A stretch of DNA of 64,000 nt from Bdellovibrio sp047344985 (GTDB lineage Bacteria; Bdellovibrionota; Bdellovibrionia; Bdellovibrionales; Bdellovibrionaceae): the NCBI RefSeq assembly GCF_047344985.1, contig NZ_CP178861.1, forward strand, positions 2,976,001 to 3,040,000, given 5' to 3'. Every line of letters starts with the position of its first letter. The stretch's first letter is position 1. The notes beneath the pieces were generated by a model. That model was given only the letters and a program-made list of their open reading frames with translations. It was not told the DNA's origin and ran no database searches. The position numbers and the translations under genes were made by a program. Below, in pieces: positions 1 to 8,679 of the stretch.

Positions 1-531
1 GCCAGCGTATCTTGGATTTGTCCAAGTGTTCGGTTTTGAATTCTCCATAATTGGCGTTGCTTTAAAGTTGTATACTTTGTTCCTAAAGAGCCACTCTAAA
101 AGATATTCTTCAGAGAAACGCGCATATTGGAAACCTTCGCGGATCTTTTGAATACAGTCTTTAGAAAGTTCATTGCGAGAATCAAACTCGCGGAGTTTGT
201 CATGCAAAACCACGCGGATCTGGAAGATGGTATCCATCACCTCAGAACCATGAGTTTTAAGAGCTTCCACCTCTTGCGGTGTTTTAGGAATAAAATGATC
301 TGCCGGCAGATAATAAAGATAATCTGTTACTTGCCCAACGAACTTCGCGCACGTTGCGGGATTAAAGATCTGCGGATTTGAAATATCATTTAAAACTTTT
401 TGGCTTCCGGTAATAAGTTCCTGAGTGTTTGCAGGATTACGGTACGTTCCGACTTCAGGGTGCGTTGGCTGGCTTTTACAACCTGACATCGTCAAAGCAG
501 CCAAACTATATAGAAGGACAATTTTCTTCAT
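1..531 (-). CDS. Lipoprotein of unknown function, partial (3' end off the left edge)
   Basis: An open frame reads leftward from an ATG at 531 to the window edge without a stop, giving about 177 residues. The N-terminus is a short signal peptide ending in a lipobox (LTMSGC, cysteine near residue 18), so the product should be a lipid-anchored envelope protein. The GGAGATTTGC stretch just upstream gives a reasonable ribosome binding site. The rest is a soluble, mixed helical sequence with two cysteines that I do not recognise. The gene is divergent from the methyltransferase gene at 734, with about 200 bp between them that should carry both promoters. The function is unknown; lipoprotein status is well supported by the motif. 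Confidence 0.75.
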   Translation of the reverse strand, partial: MKKIVLLYSLAALTMSGCKSQPTHPEVGTYRNPANTQELITGSQKVLNDISNPQIFNPATCAKFVGQVTDYLYYLPADHFIPKTPQEVEALKTHGSEVMDTIFQIRVVLHDKLREFDSRNELSKDCIQKIREGFQYARFSEEYLLEWLFRNKVYNFKATPIMENSKPNTWTNPRYAG

Positions 532-733
532 GCAAATCTCCTTAAATTATTCAGTCACTATTCGGATATTCCTCGGAATTCTGTAACCAGACCAAAGTGG
601 TGTGTTCCGTATAAAAATGTTTACAGAAAGAGCGACCTCACTCTACCTAGGTCCATCAACTTCGTCCGCCAAGAGGACGATAAGGGAAGTGCTTATTTTT
701 CTAACAAGAGTTCGACAACGTTGAGGAGACAGC
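532..733. promoter_or_regulatory. Divergent intergenic region
   Basis: About 200 bp separates two divergent genes. It holds the leader of the lipoprotein gene to the left and a GAGGAG ribosome binding site (about 723-728) for the gene starting at 734. A 35-codon frame from 617 exists but has no ribosome binding site. I could not assign a promoter hexamer pair with confidence. Confidence 0.4.
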
Positions 734-2197
734 ATGAGTGATGCAGCAATGAAGCAAGAATTTTTCCATATTGATGAACACAATCGAAAGAAAGTGATTC
801 GTCAAGATCGCACCGCTTTAGAGCCCGGCTCTTGCTTTCTTGACTTCAATGGCCGCCAACTTGAAATGCTCAACATCAGTTCTTTTGGTTGCGCCGTTCT
901 TGTTTCCGCAACGGAGTTTCAAGATTTAAAAAACTGGTTTGAAAAGAATCCCCACATTGAAGCCAATGTTCTTTATAAAAATATTCAAACTCAAAATGTA
1001 GGCCTTCGCTGGGCACGAGCAGAAGACCATGCGAAATCTGCCACGGGCGAAATGATTGTCGGCTTTGAGGTTTTGGGTGAACCACTAAAAGTCGATCGCA
1101 TCAAAGCTTTGGAAGCCTCTTCAGAAGTGATTGCCGAACAAACGCAATACGCTCGTGACCTTGCGCAACTTCCAGCCGAATTTAAAACCTTCGTTTATGA
1201 AATGAAGGACTGGCTCGAAAAACTTAAAACTAAAATTGATAAACTAGAAGCAGAAACTCCGGTTGATAACTGGAAAGAAGCGCAAGATTATCGTCTGACG
1301 ATTGCTGATACTGTTGCAGAATATCTGGGCCAATGCATTCCTGCAAAATACTCTCAAGTGCCACAGCTTATTAAAACCTTCACTCCAGATCAGTTGAAAT
1401 GGGCGACTCAATTTGCCCGCGAACAAATTGGTCACTTGGTTTATGGTGCTCCGTTTGCTAGCCGCGCTTATTACAAGCCTCGTGGTTATGCAGGTGACTA
1501 TGAAATGATGAATCACCTTTACCGTGATGAGCTTGTGGGTAAAACACTGTTTGACCAATGCATGCACAAATACTTTATCGACGAGCCCGCAGGTGCTGCC
1601 GTAAAAAATCGTGGTCAATACTTGTTTGAAAAGATCACACAGCTTTTCAACGACACTCCCGCAAAACAACCTTTGAAAATTCTTTCGGTAGCCAGTGGTC
1701 CCGCGATGGAGCAACAGATCTTCCTACAAAACGGAAATCAGTTCTATGGCCGCCCTGCTGAATTCACTTGCTTGGATCAAGATGAAGAATCCTTGAAACA
1801 CGCGCAAAGACAGCTTCATTCAGCGGAACGTTTTGCGCGCTCTGGATTTAAATTCAAATTCAACAATATGGCAATCCGTAACGTGATTGCAGCGGGTTGC
1901 CCAGAACAAGATTATGACCTTATCTACTCCGCAGGTCTTTTCGATTATTTCACAGAGCCCGTCGCACAAATGGCAGCACAAAAAATGTTGGCCTCTGTGA
2001 AACCAGGCGGTCGTGTTGTGATTGGAAACTTCAGTAAAGACAATCCATGCGTGCCATTTATGGAGCTAGTTCTTGATTGGCATTTGATTTACCGCTCTGA
2101 AGAAGATCTTTTCAGAATCTTTAAAGGCATGGGCTCTAAAGTGTGGGTTGAAAAAGAACCTCTCGGAGTGAACCTTTTTGTCGTAATTCAAAAGTAA
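734..2197 (+). CDS. PilZ-like N-terminal domain fused to class I SAM methyltransferase (PhcB-like)
   Basis: The C-terminal half is a class I SAM-dependent methyltransferase: motif I reads ILSVASGPAMEQQ near residues 314-326, and a post-motif DYDLIYSAGLFDYF lies near 393-406, followed by KPGGRVVIGNFS. A block PRGYAGDYEMMN near 248-260 is typical of methyltransferases annotated as 3-hydroxypalmitic acid methyl ester (PhcB-like) biosynthesis proteins. Residues 1-120 look PilZ-like, with a NISSFG stretch matching the NxSxxG part of the c-di-GMP motif, but the RxxxR part is unclear. A helical linker lies at about 125-175. The start at 734 has a GAGGAG ribosome binding site. The next gene, a membrane cyclase, begins 12 bp downstream, so the two are probably one operon. 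The small-molecule or fatty-acid substrate is inferred only. Confidence 0.75.
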   Translation: MSDAAMKQEFFHIDEHNRKKVIRQDRTALEPGSCFLDFNGRQLEMLNISSFGCAVLVSATEFQDLKNWFEKNPHIEANVLYKNIQTQNVGLRWARAEDHAKSATGEMIVGFEVLGEPLKVDRIKALEASSEVIAEQTQYARDLAQLPAEFKTFVYEMKDWLEKLKTKIDKLEAETPVDNWKEAQDYRLTIADTVAEYLGQCIPAKYSQVPQLIKTFTPDQLKWATQFAREQIGHLVYGAPFASRAYYKPRGYAGDYEMMNHLYRDELVGKTLFDQCMHKYFIDEPAGAAVKNRGQYLFEKITQLFNDTPAKQPLKILSVASGPAMEQQIFLQNGNQFYGRPAEFTCLDQDEESLKHAQRQLHSAERFARSGFKFKFNNMAIRNVIAAGCPEQDYDLIYSAGLFDYFTEPVAQMAAQKMLASVKPGGRVVIGNFSKDNPCVPFMELVLDWHLIYRSEEDLFRIFKGMGSKVWVEKEPLGVNLFVVIQK

Positions 2198-2209
2198 GGA
2201 CGTTGCCGT

Positions 2210-3652
2210 TTGTTAATAGGAAATGAGATCACAACGGCTCAGCTTCGTGAGTCGGAAGTGCTAGATGAAATTAGATCGGTCTTGCGGGTCATCGCAAATT
2301 GGATGGCCATACCGCTCTTTTTAGCTTTCTGGATTGCGGACCTCATTTACGTTCCTCAATACAAATGGCCTTTTCTGGCGTTGCGCTTAACGATCATTCC
2401 ACTTTGTTTTCTTGCGAAATACGAATCTAAAAGAGAACAAAGTGCTCGCCGCGCGCAAATATTTTCGGCTCTCTATGTGGGCCTTGTTGCGTTACCTATC
2501 AATGTGATGATCGCGATGATTCCCGATGTAGGAACTGGTTATTATGCTGGTTTAAATCTGGTAGCTATCGGCGGACTGTCTTTCATTCCGTTTTCTATGG
2601 GATTCTTTCTTTGCACAGCTTTAGCGATCTATCTCCCCTATTACGCCATTGTTTTATCTAGAGCACAAAACCTTCAAGATATCTGGTCGATTGTTCTTAA
2701 TTCCTTCTTTATCGTTGGCGCGATCATTATTTGTTTTTTGATTCGCTTCTTTCACGAGCAATTGCGCATCCGAGAAATCAACAGTCGATTGGCATTGAAA
2801 GCCGAGATCGCCAATCGCGATAATGTCATCCGCACAAAAACAGAAGAAGCCGTTCGTTTAAATACTTTAAGTACACAATTCAGCCCGCAAGTTGTTCAAG
2901 CCATTCGTGATGGACGAGTCGATATTGAAAAAGGTGTCCGTCGTTCGCAGATTTGCGCGATATTCGTCGACATTGTAGGCTCTACAGAGCGAGTTGTCCG
3001 ATTAGATCAAGCCAAAGTGGACTTGGTTCTGGCGCGCTTTATGGACACTGTTGTTACGATCTTTTTAAAATACGATATCACGATTGATAAATTTCAAGGT
3101 GACGGAATTTTGGCGTTCGCCAATGATCCAATTCGTTATGGGGATTTTATTCAGCGCACGTGTTTAGCTGCTCTTGAAGTTCGCGAAGCTTTGAACCAAG
3201 ACCGCGAATTCTATTTGATGAACTGGAAAAAAGAGATGCAAATCCGTATCGGCATTTCCTCGGGTTATGCGAATGTCGGCTTTTACGGAAATAAAAAATT
3301 CTTCCGTTCTTACACGGCGATCGGTGCTCCTCTTCCTTTTGCTTCTCGTTTAACCAACTTAGCCGAACCCAATCAAATTCTTATTGATTCCGACATTGCT
3401 CAATGTCTGATGGCTGAAAACTATCAGGTTAAAAATATTGGCGAGCGCGTGATCAAAGGTTTTGAAGGCGATCAGCATTTCGTTTTTGAACTGATTCGTC
3501 CACCTGAAACAAAAAAAGAAACCAATACAAGCCACTGCCCTCACTGTGCAGATTCTGTTTTGTACTTGGATACCAATGCTCAAGGAATTTTTGTTATGAA
3601 ATGCCGCCAGTGCGGATTCGAACTGGCGGACTTACAAACGACTACGGCTTAG
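2210..3652 (+). CDS. Membrane-bound class III adenylate/guanylate cyclase with C-terminal zinc ribbon
   Basis: The protein has about six hydrophobic segments in residues 25-190, a charged helix (190-225) and a class III nucleotidyl cyclase domain (about 245-420). The first metal aspartate lies in FVDIVGSTERV (near 252) and the second in DKFQGDGILAF (near 297). The motif that is normally GDxVNxAxR reads GAPLPFASR here, so the usual aspartate and asparagine are replaced while the arginine remains. The C-terminus holds a CPHC/CRQC pair (442-467), a zinc-ribbon pattern. Translation should start at TTG 2210, because a TAAGGA ribosome binding site overlapping the previous stop lies 9 nt upstream and no nearby ATG keeps the membrane part. 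The 3' end overlaps the convergent MFS gene by 11 bp. Confidence 0.85.
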   Translation: MLIGNEITTAQLRESEVLDEIRSVLRVIANWMAIPLFLAFWIADLIYVPQYKWPFLALRLTIIPLCFLAKYESKREQSARRAQIFSALYVGLVALPINVMIAMIPDVGTGYYAGLNLVAIGGLSFIPFSMGFFLCTALAIYLPYYAIVLSRAQNLQDIWSIVLNSFFIVGAIIICFLIRFFHEQLRIREINSRLALKAEIANRDNVIRTKTEEAVRLNTLSTQFSPQVVQAIRDGRVDIEKGVRRSQICAIFVDIVGSTERVVRLDQAKVDLVLARFMDTVVTIFLKYDITIDKFQGDGILAFANDPIRYGDFIQRTCLAALEVREALNQDREFYLMNWKKEMQIRIGISSGYANVGFYGNKKFFRSYTAIGAPLPFASRLTNLAEPNQILIDSDIAQCLMAENYQVKNIGERVIKGFEGDQHFVFELIRPPETKKETNTSHCPHCADSVLYLDTNAQGIFVMKCRQCGFELADLQTTTA

Positions 3653-4859
3653 TTTCGACTTTCATCGCAACATTCTTATTGATCATATACATCATCGACA
3701 ATGTGACACAGATCACACCGACAATAATGTATCCTAAAGTATCGAAATGCTCGATGGAACCATTAGCTCCCTCAACAACAATCAGACCGGCAATCACAGA
3801 GGCGATACCACCGGACACAGATTGGATGGAAGAACTCACCGACATGAAAGCGCCGCGATTGGCCGGAGACGGAATCGCCGACATCAAAGTTTGCGCCGGA
3901 ATCATGCGCGAGAAAACACCTAAGAACATAATGGCATTGATCAGAATTACTAACGGCAAAGGCGTGATTCCTAAGTTCGTGTAAATCACAACCATCACCA
4001 TCATCAGTAATGAACCGACAATAAAGACTCTATACTTTCCAAAGTTATCACTCGCCTTACCAATCATCGGACCAATCACGATCGCGCAGATTCCCGAAAT
4101 CAAATAAATGATAGGAAGCTGAGCCATTGAGATCCCCAGATTGTTCACCGTATACGCACTTGAAAACGGCATCAGCATAAAGCCTCCCGTCGTCAAAAGA
4201 GCCATGGTCACATAGGCCAATAGATACTGTGGCGTCTTCACTGTTTCCGTAAGATGACGTAAAGGACTGCGCTCTGCCTGTAAGTGCAAATGACCGTCCA
4301 CAGGTTTAAGATACATCCAAATTAAAACACCTGCGACAGAGCCGAAGACAACAATCATTAGAAACGGCGCATGCCATCCCCACAGGTTAGACAAATAAAG
4401 TCCGGCAGGAATTCCTAAGATTTGGCTTGCAGCAAACGCTGTTTGCATAAGTCCCATCACGCGCCCACGCAATTCATATTCAAATAAATCCGTGGCGATG
4501 GCTCCGCAGATGGCGCCCAGTACTCCGCCAAAAAGTCCTGTGACCATACGAGCTGCAAGCAGCATATGGAAATTCGGAGCCAATCCGCAGAACAAAGTTC
4601 CTAAGATAAATCCGACATAGAAAAACAAAAGTAATTTCTTTCGATCATAACGGTCAGCGAAACCCGCCGCCAAAAATCCAGAGATCCCCGCACTCACTGC
4701 ATACACCGAAACCACCAGCCCAAACTGTGTAGGACTGATTTTCAATGCCGGCATCAATGCCGCCCCCAACGGAGACAAAATCATAAAATCTAAAATAACC
4801 GTGAACTGAAGAAACGTAAGAATGGCAATCACTGCTTTTTGATAACTTGTGAACTTCAC
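3642..4859 (-). CDS. Major facilitator superfamily transporter
   Basis: This is a 405-residue inner-membrane protein with a pattern of about 12 hydrophobic helices. MFS motif A is visible in the loop between helices 2 and 3 (GFADRYDRKK, near residue 65). The length and a long central loop near residues 190-205 are typical of drug:H+ antiporters and sugar-efflux-type MFS exporters. The substrate cannot be told from the sequence. The start codon is GTG at 4859, preceded by GAGG at a good spacing. The gene is monocistronic, and its 3' end overlaps the end of the cyclase gene on the other strand by 11 bp. Confidence 0.88.
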   Translation of the reverse strand: MKFTSYQKAVIAILTFLQFTVILDFMILSPLGAALMPALKISPTQFGLVVSVYAVSAGISGFLAAGFADRYDRKKLLLFFYVGFILGTLFCGLAPNFHMLLAARMVTGLFGGVLGAICGAIATDLFEYELRGRVMGLMQTAFAASQILGIPAGLYLSNLWGWHAPFLMIVVFGSVAGVLIWMYLKPVDGHLHLQAERSPLRHLTETVKTPQYLLAYVTMALLTTGGFMLMPFSSAYTVNNLGISMAQLPIIYLISGICAIVIGPMIGKASDNFGKYRVFIVGSLLMMVMVVIYTNLGITPLPLVILINAIMFLGVFSRMIPAQTLMSAIPSPANRGAFMSVSSSIQSVSGGIASVIAGLIVVEGANGSIEHFDTLGYIIVGVICVTLSMMYMINKNVAMKVETKP

Positions 4860-5122
4860 AAAAACCTCGTTTTACTAAAGATGACTTTTGAATAAATCGA
4901 AGTGAGAAGCTCTTTGGGATCAAGGCGCCTTCGCAACACCTCAGCTAAGACTAGCGAAGTGCTATGATGAATGCAAATACTTTAGACAGCCCAGTGACAC
5001 TCTTCCGAAATCGTTCTCCGTTTGAGAATCTCATCTTGAGACACTGCGTGGTTAAATTTTGATAATTACTGATCTTTTGTGATCTTTTCGAACTTGAACG
5101 CTCCTTGCAATACCTCGTTGGT

Positions 5123-6202
5123 ATGAAGATTTTGAAGATATACAAACCATTCATAGCGGGTCTTTTGGGCACGATGCTCCTTGCCGGATTTACCGGAAAG
5201 GAAAAATACGTTGAGCTTGAAAGCTATCTTAACGGGCGCACCTCAGCGTCGTTTACGGCAAGCTCCAATAATATTGCGGAGACTTTGCAAGCCGGAACTC
5301 GCGGCGAGATCCTTGAATATAAAAAACTTCCTTCGGGTAACTATGGTTTGCGTATCAAGGTGCTTAACGGCAACCACGCCAACAGCATCTTTTGGGTCTA
5401 TCATAAACTCAGTGATTCCGATTTAGCTCTTTATGAAACAGTTCCTCAAGGTTGGGGTAAATCTCGCGCTGTGGCCTCTGTTGAAAAAGCCCGCGGAGTT
5501 CAAACAACTCGCGACACTCAAGCTCGCACGGATTCGGGTCGCACAGCGGTTGAATTGATTGGTCAATCCAATAAGTCCTTAAAAACTGCGGGTGAACCAG
5601 CCTGCGTAAATTGCTCGATCTCTCCGGTGGCGGGACAACGCTCTTTGCTTCGCCCTCCAACGTCTCGCGGGATGTCGAAAGCGTGTTCTAATTTGATGAA
5701 TGCCGAAGGTGAACTCGGTTCTCAAGGACAAAGTGTTTTCTCGATTATGGCTGAACCTAAATACGCAGGTTACTTCACGGCGAATAATGCACTCGGAAGT
5801 TTCTGCCCGAAGTTCAATACTCTTTCTAAGTCACAAAAACTTCATGCTTGGACTTGGTTCTGGACAGCCTTGGCAAAAGAAGAATCCAGTTGCAACCTAA
5901 CACAGAAACATGGCACGACTTACAGAGACAAAGCCGGTAACTTGCGCGTTTTGAATCCTCGCGAAGGTTACGGCATGTGGGCTCTTGAAAGAGACCGCAA
6001 CGTGCGCGCATGGCGCGGAGCTGCTTGCAACAACATCGCAACAGCCGAAGGCCAAGCACGATGCTCTATCGACATTATGATGCAAACACAGTTATCTAAA
6101 GGAAGAACGGCGGGAGTCAATTCGATGAGTTACTGGGGACCAGTACGTCGCGGTAACACTCAATTGATGCCACACATGAGGAGACTAAGCTTATGTTTCT
6201 AA
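5123..6202 (+). CDS. Exported lysozyme-like/transglycosylase-type protein
   Basis: I prefer the ATG at 5123, since it begins a clear signal peptide (KPFIAGLLGTMLLAGF); a TTG frame start at 5105 is also possible. The N-terminal 100 residues (about 30-130) could be a beta-rich SH3-like domain. The C-terminal half carries a lysozyme-like signature: WFWTALAKEESSC with a candidate catalytic glutamate near residue 252, followed by GYGMWALERDRNVRAW. This resembles SLT-type lytic transglycosylases and would act on periplasmic peptidoglycan of self or prey. Several cysteines could form disulfides. The stop overlaps the start of the next gene by 10 bp, so the two are cotranscribed. The enzymatic assignment is by motif and is moderate. 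Confidence 0.6.
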   Translation: MKILKIYKPFIAGLLGTMLLAGFTGKEKYVELESYLNGRTSASFTASSNNIAETLQAGTRGEILEYKKLPSGNYGLRIKVLNGNHANSIFWVYHKLSDSDLALYETVPQGWGKSRAVASVEKARGVQTTRDTQARTDSGRTAVELIGQSNKSLKTAGEPACVNCSISPVAGQRSLLRPPTSRGMSKACSNLMNAEGELGSQGQSVFSIMAEPKYAGYFTANNALGSFCPKFNTLSKSQKLHAWTWFWTALAKEESSCNLTQKHGTTYRDKAGNLRVLNPREGYGMWALERDRNVRAWRGAACNNIATAEGQARCSIDIMMQTQLSKGRTAGVNSMSYWGPVRRGNTQLMPHMRRLSLCF

Positions 6203-6627
6203 ATATCAGAACTACTTTAGCAGTCGCTTTAACGTTCCTTAGTTTTTCAGCTCACGCCCAAAAAGCCGCTTTCCTGGAAGCGGGAAAATACCAGCTGACT
6301 TCGGGCGAGAAAGCTTTGTGCAGAAGCCTTTCGATTTCTGAAAGTGATTTGCAAGCAAAACGCCTGTCTATCGGTGGGCTTTATGATTTCGAAGTAGGTA
6401 ATTCAAACCACAATATCGAATCAGACATCGATCCTGATTGTGAATTCAGAGAACAAAACCGCGTGCAAAACCGCAGCAACGACACTTTGTTGGTTCGTAT
6501 CAACGAAGAATACTGCAAAGGAACACTGCGCTCTAAAACAGTTTCAGCGGCTGTTATCACTCCGAACGAAATTCAAATCCGTCATCAAGTGGACGGTGCT
6601 GAAGTAAACTGCGTTTGGCAAAAATAA
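6193..6627 (+). CDS. Small exported protein of unknown function
   Basis: The 144-residue product starts with a clean Sec signal peptide ending in SFSAHA-QK (near residue 22). The mature part is small, has four cysteines (likely two disulfides) and looks beta-rich. The start at 6193 lies inside the 3' end of the lysozyme-like gene, and a GAGGAG ribosome binding site at about 6178-6183 supports it. Tight coupling suggests it works with that enzyme, for example as an inhibitor or accessory factor, but no family is recognised. A hairpin right after the stop region (6641-6668) probably ends the transcript. Confidence 0.7.
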   Translation: MFLNIRTTLAVALTFLSFSAHAQKAAFLEAGKYQLTSGEKALCRSLSISESDLQAKRLSIGGLYDFEVGNSNHNIESDIDPDCEFREQNRVQNRSNDTLLVRINEEYCKGTLRSKTVSAAVITPNEIQIRHQVDGAEVNCVWQK

Positions 6628-6640
6628 GAATTTAAAAGCA

Positions 6641-6668
6641 TGAAGGGCTTATAGAGAAAAGCCCTTCA
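6641..6668. terminator. Bidirectional hairpin terminator between convergent genes
   Basis: A perfect 10-bp inverted repeat (TGAAGGGCTT / AAGCCCTTCA) with an 8-nt loop lies between the exported protein gene and the convergent LysR gene. It overlaps the last codons of the LysR gene. AT-rich sequence follows on the plus side, so it can end the plus transcript and perhaps both. Confidence 0.6.
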
Positions 6669-7551
6669 TTAATTTTGCAGCAATGGGATTATCGATTTTT
6701 CTGTCCGCCGCCATCAACCAAATTTCTTCGTATACACCTTTCAAAGTTCCCAAAACTATGAGCTTTTTTTCTTTGAGTAAATCCGAAGCCGCCACTTCCG
6801 CAATTGGAATAAGGCCGACTCCCTCAGCACCCAAAAGTTTTTGCAAGCTTGTATCCTGAGTTTCAGCAATACGATCCACGCGGATATCATTCACCAAAAA
6901 ATAATGATCTAAATCCCGGCGCAATTTACTATGCACTGTGGGGAAAACGAAGGGCTGACCTTCAAGCGAGCGAGGAAAATCTTTGCGCAGGTGTTTGAAT
7001 TTTGGTGACGCACATACCACCACATCTAATTTGGCGATGGACTTCGCATATACGGTTTTAAAATCGACATTCGGCGGATAGTTGGAAAGCAAAAGATCAA
7101 TTTGATGTGCACCCAACTCGCGCAGCAGGTCTCCCCCTGCTCCTTCCAGAACTGAGACATTGCAGTTTCCCTGTTGGTACGCCTGAAGAATAACTTCTAA
7201 AATAATGTGCTTAGGAACACTGTCTAAGGCTCCGATTTGCACGTGCACACGATTGTTTTGCAAACGATCTTGCAACACCTCCACCATTTCAGATCCAAGT
7301 TGAAAAACTTGATCGGCATATTGATAAGCGACTTTTCCCGCTTCACTGAGATGCAGCCTTTGTTTGCGCCTTTCAAAAAGATTTTTGCCCAAAGCCTCTT
7401 CCAATTGTTTCAACTGCGTGCTCAATGTGGGTTGACCGATTTTTAGTTTCTCTGCCGCTTTGGCGATACTGCCTTCTTTAGCTATGGTATAAAAATAGTG
7501 CAGATGATGGTAATTAAGCCACTGCATTTGGTTTTCCACTTTAACAGGCAT
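6649..7551 (-). CDS. nhaR: LysR-family regulator, NhaR-like
   Basis: The N-terminal winged helix-turn-helix reads HLHYFYTIAKEGSIAKAAEK followed by IGQPTLSTQLKQLEEALG, close to NhaR, and the C-terminal part is the LysR periplasmic-binding-like effector domain. The start is set at ATG 7551, because an AGAGG ribosome binding site lies 5-6 nt upstream and the HTH begins about 10 residues in; a longer frame to 7653 would run into the divergent promoter and the start of terC. NhaR controls Na+/H+ antiporter genes in enterobacteria. Here the divergent neighbour is a TerC/Alx membrane protein, so control of terC by ion or pH stress is a plausible inference. Confidence 0.85.
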   Translation of the reverse strand: MPVKVENQMQWLNYHHLHYFYTIAKEGSIAKAAEKLKIGQPTLSTQLKQLEEALGKNLFERRKQRLHLSEAGKVAYQYADQVFQLGSEMVEVLQDRLQNNRVHVQIGALDSVPKHIILEVILQAYQQGNCNVSVLEGAGGDLLRELGAHQIDLLLSNYPPNVDFKTVYAKSIAKLDVVVCASPKFKHLRKDFPRSLEGQPFVFPTVHSKLRRDLDHYFLVNDIRVDRIAETQDTSLQKLLGAEGVGLIPIAEVAASDLLKEKKLIVLGTLKGVYEEIWLMAADRKIDNPIAAKLMKGFSL

Positions 7552-7646
7552 TTGGACCTCTTCGTTAAAAACAAATAACTTGTTAAAGATTATCGATTTT
7601 TTAAAAATAGAGGAAGCGCTTATACTCTGGGTCTGGAGGTTTCTTC
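7552..7646. promoter_or_regulatory. Divergent nhaR-like / terC promoter region
   Basis: This 95-bp AT-rich stretch separates the regulator gene from terC. LysR proteins commonly bind such divergent spacers. A TATACT at 7621-7626 resembles a -10 box for terC, but it is close to the terC ribosome binding site (GGAGGT, 7635-7640), and I see no good -35 box. Confidence 0.4.
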
Positions 7647-8621
7647 GTGACACAGACTCTTTTGTTTCCGTTTGTCGATTATTGGTGGTTTTACCTAGGC
7701 TTCATCGCATTTGTTATCGCCATGCTGGCCCTGGATCTGGGCGTATTTCATAAACACTCACATACCGTAGGATTTAAAGAAGCCACTTTGTGGTCTATCG
7801 TGTGGGTTTCACTTGCCCTGCTGTTTAACGCTGGCCTTTATTATTATTCCCTTCACAAGTTTGGTGACTCCGAAGTCGCTAAAAATGTTTCGCTGCAATT
7901 CCTCACCGGATATGTCATTGAAAAGTCTCTCTCGATTGACAACATCTTTGTCTTCGTCGTCGTCTTTGGATTCTTCGGTGTTCCTGCAAAATACCAACAC
8001 CGTGTTTTGTTCTATGGAATTATCGGAGCCTTGATCTTCCGCGCGATCTTTATCGCTCTGGGGTCTTTGCTGATGCAATACCAAGCTGTCGTTATTATCT
8101 TCGGCGCGTTCTTGATTATCACGGGCGTTAAGATGATGTTCCAACCTGACAAAGAAGTGGACCCTTCGCAAAATTGGATCATCCGGTTCATGAAACGGCA
8201 TATTCGTGTTGCCGATCGCATGCACGAAGATCATTTCTTTATTAAAGAAAATGGTCTGAAATATGCGACTCCCCTTTTTGTTGCGTTGGTCTTTCTAGAA
8301 TTTACGGATGTGATTTTTGCGGTGGATTCAGTACCTGCGATCTTTGCGATCACGAATGAACCACTGCTCGTGTTCACTTCAAACATCTTTGCGATTCTGG
8401 GTTTAAGATCTTTGTACTTCCTGCTTGCAGGTGTGGTCGATAAATTCCATCTCTTGAAGTATGGTCTAGCTGCAGTTCTAGTTTTCGTAGGTCTTAAGAT
8501 GGTTTGGCTTAATAAACTTTTTGACGGCCATTTCCCGATTGGTGTGTCGCTCGCCGTGATTGCTTTCTTCATTGGCGGCTCTATTGTGGCCTCATTGCTT
8601 ATTAAACCAAAAAAAGCGTAA
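7647..8621 (+). CDS. TerC/Alx-family integral membrane protein
   Basis: The 324-residue protein has about nine membrane helices and the TerC signature: the SLSIDNIFVF stretch near residues 92-101 and FLEFTDVIFAVDSVPAIFAI near 216-235. These acidic residues inside helices are the hallmark of the family, linked to Mn2+ export (Alx, MntY), pH response and tellurite resistance. The start is GTG at 7647 with a near-perfect GGAGGT ribosome binding site 6 nt upstream. It is divergent from an NhaR-like regulator and is followed by a strong terminator. Metal export is an inference from characterised TerC proteins. Confidence 0.92.
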   Translation: MTQTLLFPFVDYWWFYLGFIAFVIAMLALDLGVFHKHSHTVGFKEATLWSIVWVSLALLFNAGLYYYSLHKFGDSEVAKNVSLQFLTGYVIEKSLSIDNIFVFVVVFGFFGVPAKYQHRVLFYGIIGALIFRAIFIALGSLLMQYQAVVIIFGAFLIITGVKMMFQPDKEVDPSQNWIIRFMKRHIRVADRMHEDHFFIKENGLKYATPLFVALVFLEFTDVIFAVDSVPAIFAITNEPLLVFTSNIFAILGLRSLYFLLAGVVDKFHLLKYGLAAVLVFVGLKMVWLNKLFDGHFPIGVSLAVIAFFIGGSIVASLLIKPKKA

Positions 8622-8638
8622 ATTAAGTCATGACAAAG

Positions 8639-8679
8639 GCCCCCTATAAAGAGACAATATCTTTATAGGGGGCTTTTTT
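8639..8679 (+). terminator. Strong intrinsic terminator of terC, abutting the thpR start codon
   Basis: A perfect 13-bp stem (GCCCCCTATAAAG / CTTTATAGGGGGC) with a 9-nt loop is followed by six T residues. The thpR ATG is the next codon after the T run (8680), so the terminator's 3' arm carries the only purine-rich AGGGGG stretch upstream of thpR. Confidence 0.9.

Noticed and set aside
617..724. A 35-codon frame in the divergent region
   Set aside because: It has no ribosome binding site and an unremarkable composition.
3601..3984. A 127-codon plus-strand frame after the cyclase
   Set aside because: It is antisense to the MFS gene and overlaps the true zinc-ribbon end of the cyclase.
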